Source: a bacterium
GTDB lineage: Bacteria > Bacillota > Bacilli > Lactobacillales > Streptococcaceae
Assembly (NCBI GenBank): GCA_905221195.1
Contig: CAJNCF010000002.1
Coordinates: forward strand, 124,001-188,000
Length of the DNA: 64,000 nucleotides
Reading direction: 5' to 3'
The position numbers and the translations under genes are program-made. Of the stretch, positions 48,548 to 56,447 are shown one piece after another; positions within the stretch are counted from its first letter, which is position 1; every line of letters starts with the position of its first letter. The notes beneath the pieces are model-generated. The model did not search any database. It saw nothing but the letters and a program-made list of their open reading frames with translations, and had not been told where the DNA came from.

Positions 48548-49455
48548 CGTTTTTCTACCTCAACTTTTTCATATGTTTCTTTAATAAATTCCGCTGTTGC
48601 CAAGTCATCCGAGAAGGTAGTTGCCGTTCCGCAAGCCACTCCCCATTTGAAGGCTTCTACTGCGTCTTTTGATTTGACAAATTCACCTGTGAATCCAGCA
48701 ACCATAGAGTCACCAGCTCCGACTGAATTTTTGACTGTTCCCTTGATAGGTTTTGCGAAGTAAGCTCCCTCAGATGTGACAAGAAGGGCACCGTCACCAG
48801 CCATAGAGATAATGACGTTTTGAGCACCTTTAGCCAGTAACTCACGAGCGTATTTCTCAATTTGCTCTAAACTTTCGAGTTTAACCCCAAAAATCGCTCC
48901 AAGTTCATGATTGTTTGGTTTAACCAAGAGCGGTTGGTATTCCAAACTATCAATCAAGGTCTGTCCTTCAAAGTCACAAACCACTTGCGCACCAGTCTGG
49001 CGCGTCAAGGCAATCAAATCCTTGTAGATGACATTCCCTAAGTTTTTAGCACTTGAACCCGCAAACACAACTGTATCTTCTGCAGTCAAACTAGACAAAA
49101 TAGCTTTCAATTCTTCTAACTGATCTGGTTCGACATTTGGACCCGTTCCATTTATTTCTGTTTCTTGGTCTGCTTTAATCTTGACATTGATACGAGTATC
49201 TTCTGCCACTTGGACAAAACGTGTCTCGATTTCTTCCTCTGCAAGGGTATCTGTTATAAATTTACCAGTAAATCCTCCGATAAATCCAGTCGCTGTATTG
49301 GGAATATCCAAGCGTTTCAAGACACGACTAACATTGATTCCTTTCCCACCAGCAAACTTATCATCACTGTCCATACGATTGACACTACCGACTTGGACTT
49401 GGTCCAAGCGCACGATATAGTCAATAGATGGATTGAGTGTGACTGTATAAATCAT
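48544..49455 (-). CDS. fruK: 1-phosphofructokinase
   Basis: Phosphorylates fructose 1-phosphate to fructose 1,6-bisphosphate (303 aa, PfkB/ribokinase family). MIYTVTLNPSIDYIVRLDQ starts the protein, GGKGINVSRVLKRL is the PfkB signature 1, and VGAGDSMVAGFTGEF is signature 2 with the catalytic Asp. It overlaps fruR and fruA by four bases each (ATGA), so the three are translated together. Confidence 0.96.
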   Translation of the reverse strand: MIYTVTLNPSIDYIVRLDQVQVGSVNRMDSDDKFAGGKGINVSRVLKRLDIPNTATGFIGGFTGKFITDTLAEEEIETRFVQVAEDTRINVKIKADQETEINGTGPNVEPDQLEELKAILSSLTAEDTVVFAGSSAKNLGNVIYKDLIALTRQTGAQVVCDFEGQTLIDSLEYQPLLVKPNNHELGAIFGVKLESLEQIEKYARELLAKGAQNVIISMAGDGALLVTSEGAYFAKPIKGTVKNSVGAGDSMVAGFTGEFVKSKDAVEAFKWGVACGTATTFSDDLATAEFIKETYEKVEVEKR

Positions 49456-50192
49456 ACTTCTATTACCTCCGTTTTCTCCTTAATAGCACCCAAGAGCTCA
49501 TGCCCTTGACTGGTGATAACAATTGCTCGTTTGAGGGGTGATACCTTGGCAAAACAAGTTTGTCCAATTTTTGATGAATCCACCAAGACATAAGTCTGTT
49601 TGGCATTCTCCAAAATAGCTCGCTTCACTGCTCCCTCCTCCATATCAGGAGTCGTATAATAACCATCGTCTACACCATTCATCCCGATAAAGGCACGATC
49701 AAAGTGTAATTGGTTAATCTGGTTAAGAGCAACGCCCCCGATGCTAGCATCTGTCGCCATCTTGACACTTCCTCCAACCATGACAGTTGGAATCTGCTTT
49801 TCAACCAACTGAGCCGCATGGTGAATGGAGTTGGTCACAACTGTAACATTCTTATTAACCAATTCATGAATCAAAAAGGCTGTCGTTGTTCCAGCATCGA
49901 TAAAGATGACGTCTTGTTCCTTGATGAGAGAGGCTGCCTTCTGGGCTAACAACTTCTTCTCTTGAAGGTTTTTGACAGATTTTTCTTGAATGGTTTCTTC
50001 TTCCTGCAAGGAGTGGGGTAATTCTGCTCCACCATGCACACGACGAAGCTTGTTTTCTGCTTCCAACTCATCCAAGTCTCTTCGAACCGTTGATTCTGAC
50101 GTTTCTAGCAAACTAACTAATTTTTCTAGAGAAACTACATGATGTTGATTTAATTCCTCTAAAATCAGTTGCTTCCGTTCTATTTTTAACAC
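49452..50192 (-). CDS. fruR: DeoR family regulator of the fructose operon
   Basis: Repressor of the fructose operon (246 aa). The N-terminal helix-turn-helix is RKQLILEELNQHHVVSLEKLVSLLETSESTVRRDLDELE (about 5-43), and a DeoR C-terminal sugar-phosphate sensor domain (about 75-230) has IFIDAGTTTAFLIHEL and IGMNGVDDGYYTTPDMEEG. The expected inducer is fructose 1-phosphate. It begins with GTG behind a perfect AGGAGGTGAT. It is first in the operon, so it controls its own synthesis. Confidence 0.92.
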   Translation of the reverse strand: MLKIERKQLILEELNQHHVVSLEKLVSLLETSESTVRRDLDELEAENKLRRVHGGAELPHSLQEEETIQEKSVKNLQEKKLLAQKAASLIKEQDVIFIDAGTTTAFLIHELVNKNVTVVTNSIHHAAQLVEKQIPTVMVGGSVKMATDASIGGVALNQINQLHFDRAFIGMNGVDDGYYTTPDMEEGAVKRAILENAKQTYVLVDSSKIGQTCFAKVSPLKRAIVITSQGHELLGAIKEKTEVIEV

Positions 50193-50204
50193 CGAATCAC
50201 CTCC

Positions 50205-50218
50205 TGTTATCGTTTACA
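50205..50218. promoter_or_regulatory. Perfect cre site in the fru operon leader
   Basis: Minus strand TGTAAACGATAACA fits all 14 positions of TGWAANCGNTNWCA. It lies over the predicted start of transcription, just downstream of the -10, a position that predicts repression by CcpA when glucose is available. Confidence 0.8.
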
Positions 50219-50224
50219 CTATTC

Positions 50225-50252
50225 ATTTTATCACACTTTCTTTCAAAGTCAA
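50225..50252 (-). promoter_or_regulatory. fru operon promoter
   Basis: Minus strand: TTGACT (50247-50252), 16-nt spacer, TAAAAT (50225-50230). Confidence 0.78.
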
Positions 50253-50277
50253 GCATTTTTTGCCATTTTCTTTCAAA
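50237..50277. promoter_or_regulatory. Direct repeats at the fru promoter, probable FruR operators
   Basis: TTTGAAAGAAA (minus strand) occurs at 50237-50247 and again at 50267-50277, exactly 30 bp apart, so on the same face of the helix. One copy fills the promoter spacer, the other lies upstream of the -35. DeoR-type regulators often bind such repeats. Confidence 0.6.
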
Positions 50278-50309
50278 TTCTATCATTTTTCTTATTTCCA
50301 GAATTTTTA

Positions 50310-50338
50310 TTGCAAGATAAGAGCCTTTATGGTAGACT
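50310..50338 (+). promoter_or_regulatory. tRNA-Ser promoter
   Basis: TTGCAA (50310-50315), 17-nt spacer, TAGACT (50333-50338). Confidence 0.65.
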
Positions 50339-50353
50339 ATTTGAGTAAGTATT

Positions 50354-50441
50354 GGAAGATTACTCAAGAGGCTTAAGAGGCCGTGTTGGAAACGCGGTAG
50401 GCGTGTAACAGCGTGCGTGGGTTCGAATCCCATGTCTTCCG
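50354..50441 (+). tRNA. tRNA-Ser (anticodon GGA)
   Basis: An 88-nt class II tRNA. The acceptor stem GGAAGAT pairs with GTCTTCC (one U-G), discriminator G. The anticodon stem CCGTG/CGCGG holds the loop TTGGAAA with GGA at 50388-50390, reading UCC and UCU. A long variable arm and the T-loop GTTCGAATC follow. CCA is not encoded. Confidence 0.95.
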
Positions 50442-50461
50442 TAGAAAAGAAAAATTATTTT

Positions 50462-50491
50462 AAGGATGTGACAAATGTTGTATCCTTTTTT
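50462..50491 (+). terminator. Terminator of the tRNA-Ser gene
   Basis: AAGGAT pairs with ATCCTT, with weak inner pairing, followed by TTTTT. Confidence 0.6.
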
Positions 50492-50559
50492 GTATACCTT
50501 TTTTAAAAAATAGGATCTGTTTTAGGGTCTGTTTGTGACTCCTTTGTTGTATCCTTTTT
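50476..50559 (+). repeat. 15-nt direct repeat between tRNA-Ser and ssrA
   Basis: TGTTGTATCCTTTTT occurs at 50476-50490 and 50545-50559 without mismatch, 69 nt apart. Confidence 0.75.
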
Positions 50560-50570
50560 CCGCAAAAGAA

Positions 50571-50640
50571 TACCAAGGAATACCAAAGACAAAAATAAAA
50601 AACGTTGATTTAACAACGTTTTACCAAGGAATGCGAAAGA
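50571..50640 (+). repeat. 19-nt imperfect repeat next to the ssrA 3' end
   Basis: TACCAAGGAATACCAAAGA (50571-50589) and TACCAAGGAATGCGAAAGA (50622-50640) differ at two positions and flank the ssrA terminator; a related AATGCAAAGGAAT follows up to the gene. They could be remnants of an attachment site. Confidence 0.6.
50591..50622 (-). terminator. ssrA terminator
   Basis: Minus strand: AAAACGTTG and CAACGTTTT (9 bp) close a 6-nt loop and are followed by TTATTTTT. Confidence 0.85.
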
Positions 50641-50654
50641 ATGCAAAGGAATAA

Positions 50655-50999
50655 TGGAGCCGGTGGGAGTCGAACCCACGTCCAAACACCTGCCAACATA
50701 TTTGTCTACAACCATAGGTTATGTATTAGTTTAACAGTTCCTCGACACATAACTCAAGCCTAGAAACTGCGAGTCTATCAATCTCTTATCAAGCCGCTAG
50801 ACAAGACTTAATCGTATCTCGCTAATAATAAGACCTGTCATTGAACACGAGCAATCCAAATCGGGTCACGCCTGCTGGTTTTTAGGCAGCTAGAGCGTAA
50901 GAAGTGTTATTTTTTGCAGTTATATTTAACTGAGCGTTTACGTCGCCACACGAGTCGCAAAATATGCCTCATAATGCCTGTCGAATCCGTAACGACCCC
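50655..50999 (-). ncRNA. ssrA: tmRNA
   Basis: Transfer-messenger RNA that rescues stalled ribosomes with SmpB and tags their products for proteolysis. The 5' end GGGGTCGTTACGGATTCGAC and the 3' end with T-arm GGGTTCGACTCCC and GGCTCCA form the tRNA-like part, with acceptor pairing GGGGTC/GGCTCC and discriminator A. The tag frame (50882-50917) begins with GCA as resume codon and reads AKNNTSYALAA-stop, the known pneumococcal-type tag. About 345 nt; CCA is not encoded. Confidence 0.97.
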
Positions 51000-51015
51000 A
51001 AAAGACAATAAAACC

Positions 51016-51044
51016 ATTATACCTTATCTAAGTCAAAAATGCAA
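51016..51044 (-). promoter_or_regulatory. ssrA promoter
   Basis: Minus strand: TTGCAT (51039-51044), 17-nt spacer, TATAAT (51016-51021). This leaves about 10 nt of 5' leader to be removed from the precursor. Confidence 0.75.
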
Positions 51045-51060
51045 AAAGTAAAGCAACTAA

Positions 51061-51696
51061 CTACAAAAGATAGTCTTTCAAGGCTTTTGTCAAAACCTGA
51101 TAACCAGCAACACTGAGATGCAGTCCGTCAGTTGTATGGTCTTTTTTGAGTTGGCCTGCTTGGTCTGCCAAACTATCAAATACTGGCACAAATTCCACCT
51201 GCATATAGGCAGAAGCAAGTTCTTGATAGGCTTGATTCCACTCCTGTATCTTTTCATTCGTGCGGATATAGACTGTCTGCTTGTACTCCTCTCCCTCATT
51301 GACTGGCAAAATGGAAAGCAATTTAATCTCTGTCAGTGGGTAATCGCGAGCAATGAATTGAATTATCGCTTCGAGATTATTGAGAGCATCATTCACAGGC
51401 ATATCTTTTCCGATATCATTTGTCCCAATCAGAAGGATAATTTTATCTACTGCTCCACCATATAAATGAGCATCTAGATTTTCTAATAACAGCCCTGTCT
51501 GATAGCCACGAATGCCTCGATTAACAATCGTTTTTGAAGTCCCAAATAGTTCCTGTAGAGGGTAATACTCAACAATGGAATCACCAATAAAGAGAATATC
51601 TGGCTCTAGAACAGAAACTTGATTTAGGTGACGATACTTGGTTTGGATTTTTTCTTGTTCCTTTAGGAGCCAATTTTCTAGTAACTGTACTGCCAC
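51061..51696 (-). CDS. SGNH/GDSL-type hydrolase
   Basis: Lipase/esterase-like hydrolase of the SGNH fold (211 aa). Block I is ILFIGDSIVEYYP with Ser40, block III is LLIGTNDIGKD, and block V is TTDGLHLSVAGYQVL with the Asp-His pair. No signal peptide is seen. Related pneumococcal proteins have been annotated as platelet-activating-factor acetylhydrolase, but the substrate is unknown. It follows the HAD gene with a one-base gap and is last in the operon. Confidence 0.87.
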   Translation of the reverse strand: MAVQLLENWLLKEQEKIQTKYRHLNQVSVLEPDILFIGDSIVEYYPLQELFGTSKTIVNRGIRGYQTGLLLENLDAHLYGGAVDKIILLIGTNDIGKDMPVNDALNNLEAIIQFIARDYPLTEIKLLSILPVNEGEEYKQTVYIRTNEKIQEWNQAYQELASAYMQVEFVPVFDSLADQAGQLKKDHTTDGLHLSVAGYQVLTKALKDYLL

Positions 51697-51697
51697 T

Positions 51698-52525
51698 TCA
51701 TTCTCCTTTTTCTAACCAGTTTTCCAAGACTTGATAAACTCCTCCCTGGCTGTTGGCTGGCGCTAGAGCCGTCGCCACAGCTTTGGCCTTGTCATCAGCA
51801 TTTTCCATCGCATAGGCAATTCCAGCCATTTCAAGCATCTCAACATCATTTTCACTGTCACCAAAAGCCATGATTTGTTGGGGGTTCAAGTCCCAACGCT
51901 TGAGTAATTCTTCCAAGCCCCATGCTTTATGAATTCCAGCTTGAAGGATATCAATGCAACCATAGCCACTCGATACAGCCCGAACGCGGCCATCAAAGAG
52001 GTCATTGATTTCTTCTAAAACCGAACTCAAACGCTCCTCACCAACAACCATACTCATCTTGAGCACACCACCAAAAAGGTCAGATGTTAACTCATCAACA
52101 AAATGCATCCGTTGATAGAATTTTTCAATCATTTCTGGAGTCATAAAACTTTCAAGATCTGTAAAAATCGTACCTTCTTTGACAAAACCACCCTTCATAG
52201 CCGTTACAACAAACTGATCTTGACACGCTCGATCCTTGAAATGAGCCAAAGCCTTGTCGACAATGGCGTCATCCCAAGTCTGAACCTGAATCAGTTCATT
52301 GTTTTCAAAAATACGAGCACCGTTGGCAACCACCAGAACAACTCGATCCACCAAGTGCCCCAGTAGTTGCCTCATGCGGTGAATTTCATTCCCCGTCGCG
52401 ATGACAAAACGAATACCCCTTTGATCCAACTGATCTAAAATCTTTTCCAAGCGTGGGAGGTCCAGCTGGCCTCTAGCATCCAGCAAGGTCCCATCCATAT
52501 CTGTCGCAATTACCTTAATCGTCAT
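51698..52525 (-). CDS. Cof-type HAD family phosphatase
   Basis: Haloacid dehalogenase hydrolase of the Cof/YidA group with a C2 cap (275 aa). Motif I is IATDMDGTLLD with the nucleophile Asp9, motif II FVIATGNE, motif III at HKAWGLEELLKR and motif IV MAFGDSENDVEML. Such enzymes dephosphorylate small metabolites such as sugar phosphates or cofactors. It is the middle gene of a three-gene operon (CapA-like, HAD, SGNH). Confidence 0.88.
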   Translation of the reverse strand: MTIKVIATDMDGTLLDARGQLDLPRLEKILDQLDQRGIRFVIATGNEIHRMRQLLGHLVDRVVLVVANGARIFENNELIQVQTWDDAIVDKALAHFKDRACQDQFVVTAMKGGFVKEGTIFTDLESFMTPEMIEKFYQRMHFVDELTSDLFGGVLKMSMVVGEERLSSVLEEINDLFDGRVRAVSSGYGCIDILQAGIHKAWGLEELLKRWDLNPQQIMAFGDSENDVEMLEMAGIAYAMENADDKAKAVATALAPANSQGGVYQVLENWLEKGE

Positions 52526-52546
52526 TTACTTTCCTCTGGATTCAAG

Positions 52547-53872
52547 CTAGTCCCACTTCAATCCCACATGTTCGTTCATTTCTTTATAGGCTGTATCAAT
52601 TCGTTCCTTAGTCGCTTCATCTAATTGATCACGATGACTGCCACCCTCGATAAAGTCTTCTAAGATATAAGTTTGGTAAAGGAAGAGTGGATAACCTTCT
52701 GGAGAATAGGTTCCTTTCGGTGTACGATTTACCCAAGAAGGATGTGCTTTAGCAGTTTCGATTGTCGTCTTGCCATCCTTTTTCTTAATGGTCACATCCA
52801 TAAGAACACCACGCTCTGTCCACTTAGCATTTTCTTCATCTTGCATGGTTTCAATTCGTTGATTGGAAATGAAGTTCCCCATTGAATAGATAATGAGTTT
52901 CTTGTCTCCATCTTTTTCAACCGTTTCAGATGGTTCCACAACGTGAGGGTGCCCTCCAAAGATAATATCAGCTCCCCAATCGATCATCTTGTGATAAAGA
53001 ACCTTTTGTTCTTCAGTTGGTTCCAAGCGATACTCCACACCCATCTGAGGCATGATAATGGTGATATCCGCTTCCTTCTCTGCCCGTTCAATTTCGGCCT
53101 TCATCTTGTCTTCATTTAAGTCTGAAAGATAGCGGTTATAGTCATCTTGAGAAATACTTTGCTCAATCCCGTTAAATCCATAAGAATAAGCCAAAAGTGC
53201 AACCTTGATGCCGTTCACTTCCTTGATAACAAGTGGTGCTTGATCACGGGACTCATGCGTATACACGCCAATAGGTGTCATTCCTGCCTTTTCTATAGCA
53301 TCTGCTGTTGAGACCACACCTTCTATTTGTGAATCTAGGATATGGTTATGCGCCAAGTCTAGCACTTGATAACCGGCATCCTTGATGGCATCCATAACTT
53401 CGCCAGGCGCATTAAAGAGAGGATAACCTGCCAAATAGTGGTCCTTGTTCACAGTACCTTCAAAATCACCTATAATCAGATCTGCTTGTTTCAGCCATGG
53501 TTTCACATAATCAAAATTTTCATGAAAATCATAGGTCCCATCTTCTTTTAAAGCTGAACGATAGATCGGAATATGATAGAGGAGGTCCCCATTGGCCATA
53601 ATTCTAGCAGTTTTTTCCTCTTCCTGATCTTTGGAATTTTGATTCGTCTTATTAGCTTCTTGAGAAATGGCATCCTTTTTTTGACTAGTCAATGGAATTC
53701 CTTGGAAGCTTTCAAACAACAAGACCAAACCCATTGATAAAGCAACTGCTAGCAAGAGTATCGCCACAAATCCTTTATTACTCCACTTGCGATAACTCCT
53801 AAAAAAATTTACCAAGCCCTTCATAAAACGAAAAGCTGAACCACGCTGATTTCGATCTTGTCTTCTTTGCAT
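52547..53872 (-). CDS. CapA family protein (PGA capsule-type metallophosphatase fold)
   Basis: Membrane-anchored extracellular protein of the CapA/PgsA group (441 aa). An N-terminal basic region and one transmembrane helix (about 36-57, KGFVAILLLAVALSMGLVLLF) precede a linker and the calcineurin-like domain: ARIMANGDLLYH, IGDFEGTVN, LDLAHNHILD, GVYTH, DIIFGGHPHVV and YSMGNFISNQ. The metal ligands Asp, Asn and His of the fold are present. Family members take part in poly-gamma-glutamate export, but no pgs/cap synthase genes lie nearby, so another envelope role is likely. The second ATG is used, as GGGAG lies 7 nt before it. Confidence 0.87.
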   Translation of the reverse strand: MQRRQDRNQRGSAFRFMKGLVNFFRSYRKWSNKGFVAILLLAVALSMGLVLLFESFQGIPLTSQKKDAISQEANKTNQNSKDQEEEKTARIMANGDLLYHIPIYRSALKEDGTYDFHENFDYVKPWLKQADLIIGDFEGTVNKDHYLAGYPLFNAPGEVMDAIKDAGYQVLDLAHNHILDSQIEGVVSTADAIEKAGMTPIGVYTHESRDQAPLVIKEVNGIKVALLAYSYGFNGIEQSISQDDYNRYLSDLNEDKMKAEIERAEKEADITIIMPQMGVEYRLEPTEEQKVLYHKMIDWGADIIFGGHPHVVEPSETVEKDGDKKLIIYSMGNFISNQRIETMQDEENAKWTERGVLMDVTIKKKDGKTTIETAKAHPSWVNRTPKGTYSPEGYPLFLYQTYILEDFIEGGSHRDQLDEATKERIDTAYKEMNEHVGLKWD

Positions 53873-53912
53873 CTTCATTCTCCCTACTTTCTAATGCAAG
53901 CCTTTTCTTTTT

Positions 53913-53918
53913 ATTATA
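53913..53918 (-). promoter_or_regulatory. Extended -10 of the CapA-HAD-SGNH operon
   Basis: Minus strand TGTGA-TATAAT about 40 nt before the start codon. The -35 is unclear. Confidence 0.55.
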
Positions 53919-54013
53919 TCACAGATAAGTAATTCTTTCACAATTGAATTGAACTTCCTATCTATTTTCTATAAATCCTAAAGACTGTAATACTTTCAAT
54001 CCTTGTCATTTTG

Positions 54014-54022
54014 TGTTATCAT
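54014..54022 (+). promoter_or_regulatory. def extended -10
   Basis: TGT-TATCAT about 25 nt upstream of the start codon. The -35 is weak. Confidence 0.4.
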
Positions 54023-54046
54023 GTAGATGTAATGAAAGGAGAGAAA

Positions 54047-54658
54047 ATGTCTGCTATAGAACGTATTACAAAAGCTGCTCACTTAATTGATATGAACGAT
54101 ATTATCCGCGAAGGAAACCCAACTCTACGCGCGGTTGCTGAGGAAGTCACTTTCCCCCTATCTGACCAGGAAATCATCCTTGGTGAAAAGATGATGCAAT
54201 TCCTCAAACATTCCCAAGATCCTGTCATGGCTGAAAAGATGGGGCTACGCGGTGGGGTTGGACTTGCTGCTCCCCAGTTGGATATCTCAAAACGCATTAT
54301 CGCTGTTTTGGTGCCAAATATTGTTGAAGAAGGCGAAACTCCGCAGGAAGCCTACGACTTACAAGCCATTATGTACAATCCAAAAATCGTCTCTCACTCT
54401 GTTCAAGACGCTGCTCTTGGCGAAGGAGAAGGCTGCCTGTCTGTTGACCGCAACGTGCCTGGCTATGTTGTTCGCCATGCTCGCGTTACTGTTGACTACT
54501 TTGACAAGGACGGCGAAAAACACCGTATCAAACTTAAAGGTTATAACTCCATTGTTGTTCAACATGAAATTGACCACATAAACGGCATCATGTTTTACGA
54601 TCGTATCAATGAAAAAGACCCATTTGCAGTTAAAGATGGTTTACTGATTCTGGAATAA
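54047..54658 (+). CDS. def: Peptide deformylase
   Basis: Removes the N-formyl group from new proteins (203 aa). The three metal and active-site motifs are [28 protein letters not shown] with the Cys ligand, and [17 protein letters not shown] with the two His ligands and catalytic Glu. The insertion around MGLRGG makes it a type 2 enzyme as in other Gram-positive bacteria. The ATG behind AAAGGAGAG was chosen over an upstream in-frame ATG. Confidence 0.97.
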   Translation: MSAIERITKAAHLIDMNDIIREGNPTLRAVAEEVTFPLSDQEIILGEKMMQFLKHSQDPVMAEKMGLRGGVGLAAPQLDISKRIIAVLVPNIVEEGETPQEAYDLQAIMYNPKIVSHSVQDAALGEGEGCLSVDRNVPGYVVRHARVTVDYFDKDGEKHRIKLKGYNSIVVQHEIDHINGIMFYDRINEKDPFAVKDGLLILE

Positions 54659-54660
54659 AG

Positions 54661-54687
54661 AAAATCCCGTTGCAAGACGGGGTTTTG
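54661..54687 (+). terminator. Terminator of def, overlapping the rlmB promoter
   Basis: ATCCCGT and ACGGGGT enclose TGCAAG and are followed by TTT. The stem starts directly after the stop codon and the loop supplies part of the rlmB -35. Confidence 0.6.
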
Positions 54688-54696
54688 TGTTATAAT
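54670..54696 (+). promoter_or_regulatory. rlmB promoter
   Basis: TTGCAA (54670-54675), 15-nt spacer, extended -10 TGT-TATAAT (54691-54696). The ATG starts 7 nt after the -10, so the transcript should be leaderless. Confidence 0.65.
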
Positions 54697-54702
54697 AGAG
54701 GC

Positions 54703-55431
54703 ATGAAAACAAATGATATTGTCTATGGCGTCCACGCCGTAACCGAAGCCCTCCTTGCAAACACTGGAAATAAACTCTACCTCCAAGAAGATCTCCGAGG
54801 TAAGAATGTTGAGAAAGTCAAAGAACTGGCTACAGAAAAGAAGGTATCCATTTCTTGGACCTCAAAAAAATCCCTCTCTGAGATGACTGAAGGTGCTGTC
54901 CACCAAGGTTTTGTTCTACGAGTGTCTGAATTTGCCTATAGTGAGCTGGATAACATCCTTGCCAAAACACGCCAAGAAGAAAATCCACTGCTATTGATTC
55001 TGGATGGTCTAACTGATCCCCATAATCTAGGCTCCATCCTGAGAACAGCCGATGCGACCAATGTTTCAGGTGTCATCATTCCAAAGCACCGTGCTGTTGG
55101 AGTTACTCCTGTCGTTGCCAAAACGGCCACAGGTGCTATTGAACACGTTCCAATTGCTCGAGTGACCAATCTAAGCCAAACTCTGGACAAACTCAAGGAT
55201 GAAGGTTTCTGGACCTTTGGAACAGATATGAATGGTACTCCTTGCCACAAGTGGAATACAAAAGGGAAAATCGCCCTCATCATCGGAAATGAAGGAAAAG
55301 GCATCTCTAGCAACATCAAAAAACAGGTCGATGAAATGATTACCATACCGATGAATGGACATGTTCAAAGCCTTAATGCCAGTGTTGCTGCAGCCATTCT
55401 CATGTACGAAGTTTTCCGAAATAGACTATAA
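54703..55431 (+). CDS. rlmB: 23S rRNA 2'-O-methyltransferase of the TrmH/SpoU family
   Basis: SPOUT-class RNA ribose methyltransferase (242 aa), by similarity RlmB acting on G2251 of 23S rRNA. The N-terminal L30e-like substrate-binding domain (about 5-80, DIVYGVHAVTEALLA) precedes the trefoil-knot catalytic domain with LDGLTDPHNLGSILRTADA, LIIGNEGKGIS and MNGHVQSLNASVAAAILMYE. Motifs 1-3 are all intact. The start at MKTNDIVYG is favoured over an upstream codon that would overlap the promoter. Confidence 0.9.
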   Translation: MKTNDIVYGVHAVTEALLANTGNKLYLQEDLRGKNVEKVKELATEKKVSISWTSKKSLSEMTEGAVHQGFVLRVSEFAYSELDNILAKTRQEENPLLLILDGLTDPHNLGSILRTADATNVSGVIIPKHRAVGVTPVVAKTATGAIEHVPIARVTNLSQTLDKLKDEGFWTFGTDMNGTPCHKWNTKGKIALIIGNEGKGISSNIKKQVDEMITIPMNGHVQSLNASVAAAILMYEVFRNRL

Positions 55432-55468
55432 AAAAGTTTCCAGTCATCTGATTGGAAACTTTTTTTAT
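55430..55468. terminator. Bidirectional terminator, rlmB / trxB
   Basis: AAAAAAGTTTCCA pairs with TGGAAACTTTTTT around a loop with further GTC/GAT pairing. It has T runs in both directions between convergent genes. Confidence 0.92.
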
Positions 55469-55470
55469 GA

Positions 55471-56382
55471 TTAACTATGTTCGGTGATAAACTTATAAGC
55501 TTCTTGACCAGCTATTGCTCCATCTCCAACTGCTGTTGTTACTTGGCGAAGGTCCTTCAAGCGAACATCTCCAACTGCAAAGATACCGTCAACTGCAGTT
55601 TTCATGTGATTATCTGTCACAATCCAACCTGCCTGATCTTGGATATTCAATTCTTTAACAAAATCACTAACAGGATCTAAACCAACATAGATAAAGACAC
55701 CACCGAAGGCTTGTTCTGTCACTTGACCTGTTTTCACATTTTCAAATACGACAGATTCTACTCGGTTTTCACCCTTGATTTCCTTGACTACAGAATCCCA
55801 GATAAAGCTGACTTTCTCATTAGCAAAGGCGCGGTCTTGTAACACTTTTTGGGCACGAAGTTGGTCACGACGGTGAACAATTGTAACAGTCTTGGCAAAA
55901 CGAGTCAAGAAGAGGGCTTCTTCAACAGCTGAATCTCCACCACCGACTACCAGCAAATCTTGGTCACGGAAGAAAGCTCCATCACATACAGCACAGTATG
56001 AAACACCACGACTGTTCAGTTCTTCTTCTCCTGGAACTCCCAAAGGGCGGTGTTTAGAACCAGTCGCTACGATAACTGTACGAGTTTCGTATGTTTGGTC
56101 ATCAGTAATCACTTTCTTAAAATCACCATGATCTTGGACATTTTCAACATAACCATAAATGTGCTCAACACCAAGATTTTCAAGTGGTTCAAACATCTTT
56201 TCAGCCAATTCAGGTCCACTAATATTAGCGTATCCTGGGTAATTTTCGATATCCGATGTATTATTCATCTGACCACCTGGTAGACCACCTTCAATCAAGG
56301 CTACTTTGAGATTGCTTCGAGCAGCGTATAAGGCCGCAGTCATACCTGCAGGTCCAGCACCGATAATAATAGTATCGTACAT
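55471..56382 (-). CDS. trxB: Thioredoxin reductase
   Basis: NADPH-dependent flavoprotein that reduces thioredoxin (303 aa). FAD-binding IIIGAGPAGMTAALYAARSNL at the start, the redox pair CAVC in SYCAVCDGAFFRD (about 133-136), NADPH-binding VVGGGDSAVEEALFLT, and GIFAVGDVRLKDLRQVTTAVGDG near the end. Length is normal. It follows the DUF4059 gene by 65 nt on the same strand and ends in a shared terminator. Confidence 0.97.
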   Translation of the reverse strand: MYDTIIIGAGPAGMTAALYAARSNLKVALIEGGLPGGQMNNTSDIENYPGYANISGPELAEKMFEPLENLGVEHIYGYVENVQDHGDFKKVITDDQTYETRTVIVATGSKHRPLGVPGEEELNSRGVSYCAVCDGAFFRDQDLLVVGGGDSAVEEALFLTRFAKTVTIVHRRDQLRAQKVLQDRAFANEKVSFIWDSVVKEIKGENRVESVVFENVKTGQVTEQAFGGVFIYVGLDPVSDFVKELNIQDQAGWIVTDNHMKTAVDGIFAVGDVRLKDLRQVTTAVGDGAIAGQEAYKFITEHS

Positions 56383-56447
56383 ATAAATTCCTTCTTTCTT
56401 GTTGTAACTATCTTTATTCTAACTCTTTCTTGTCAATCAAGCAAGGA

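Noticed and set aside
50197..50433. Minus-strand frame over tRNA-Ser and the fru promoter
   Set aside because: Antisense to a tRNA gene and to the fru control region; its start lies in the T-arm.
50503..50715. Minus-strand frame overlapping the ssrA 3' part
   Set aside because: Lies within tmRNA and its terminator; no ribosome-binding site.
52547..53872. CapA-like gene as part of a poly-gamma-glutamate capsule operon
   Set aside because: No pgsB/C-type synthase genes nearby; neighbours are a HAD phosphatase and an SGNH hydrolase.
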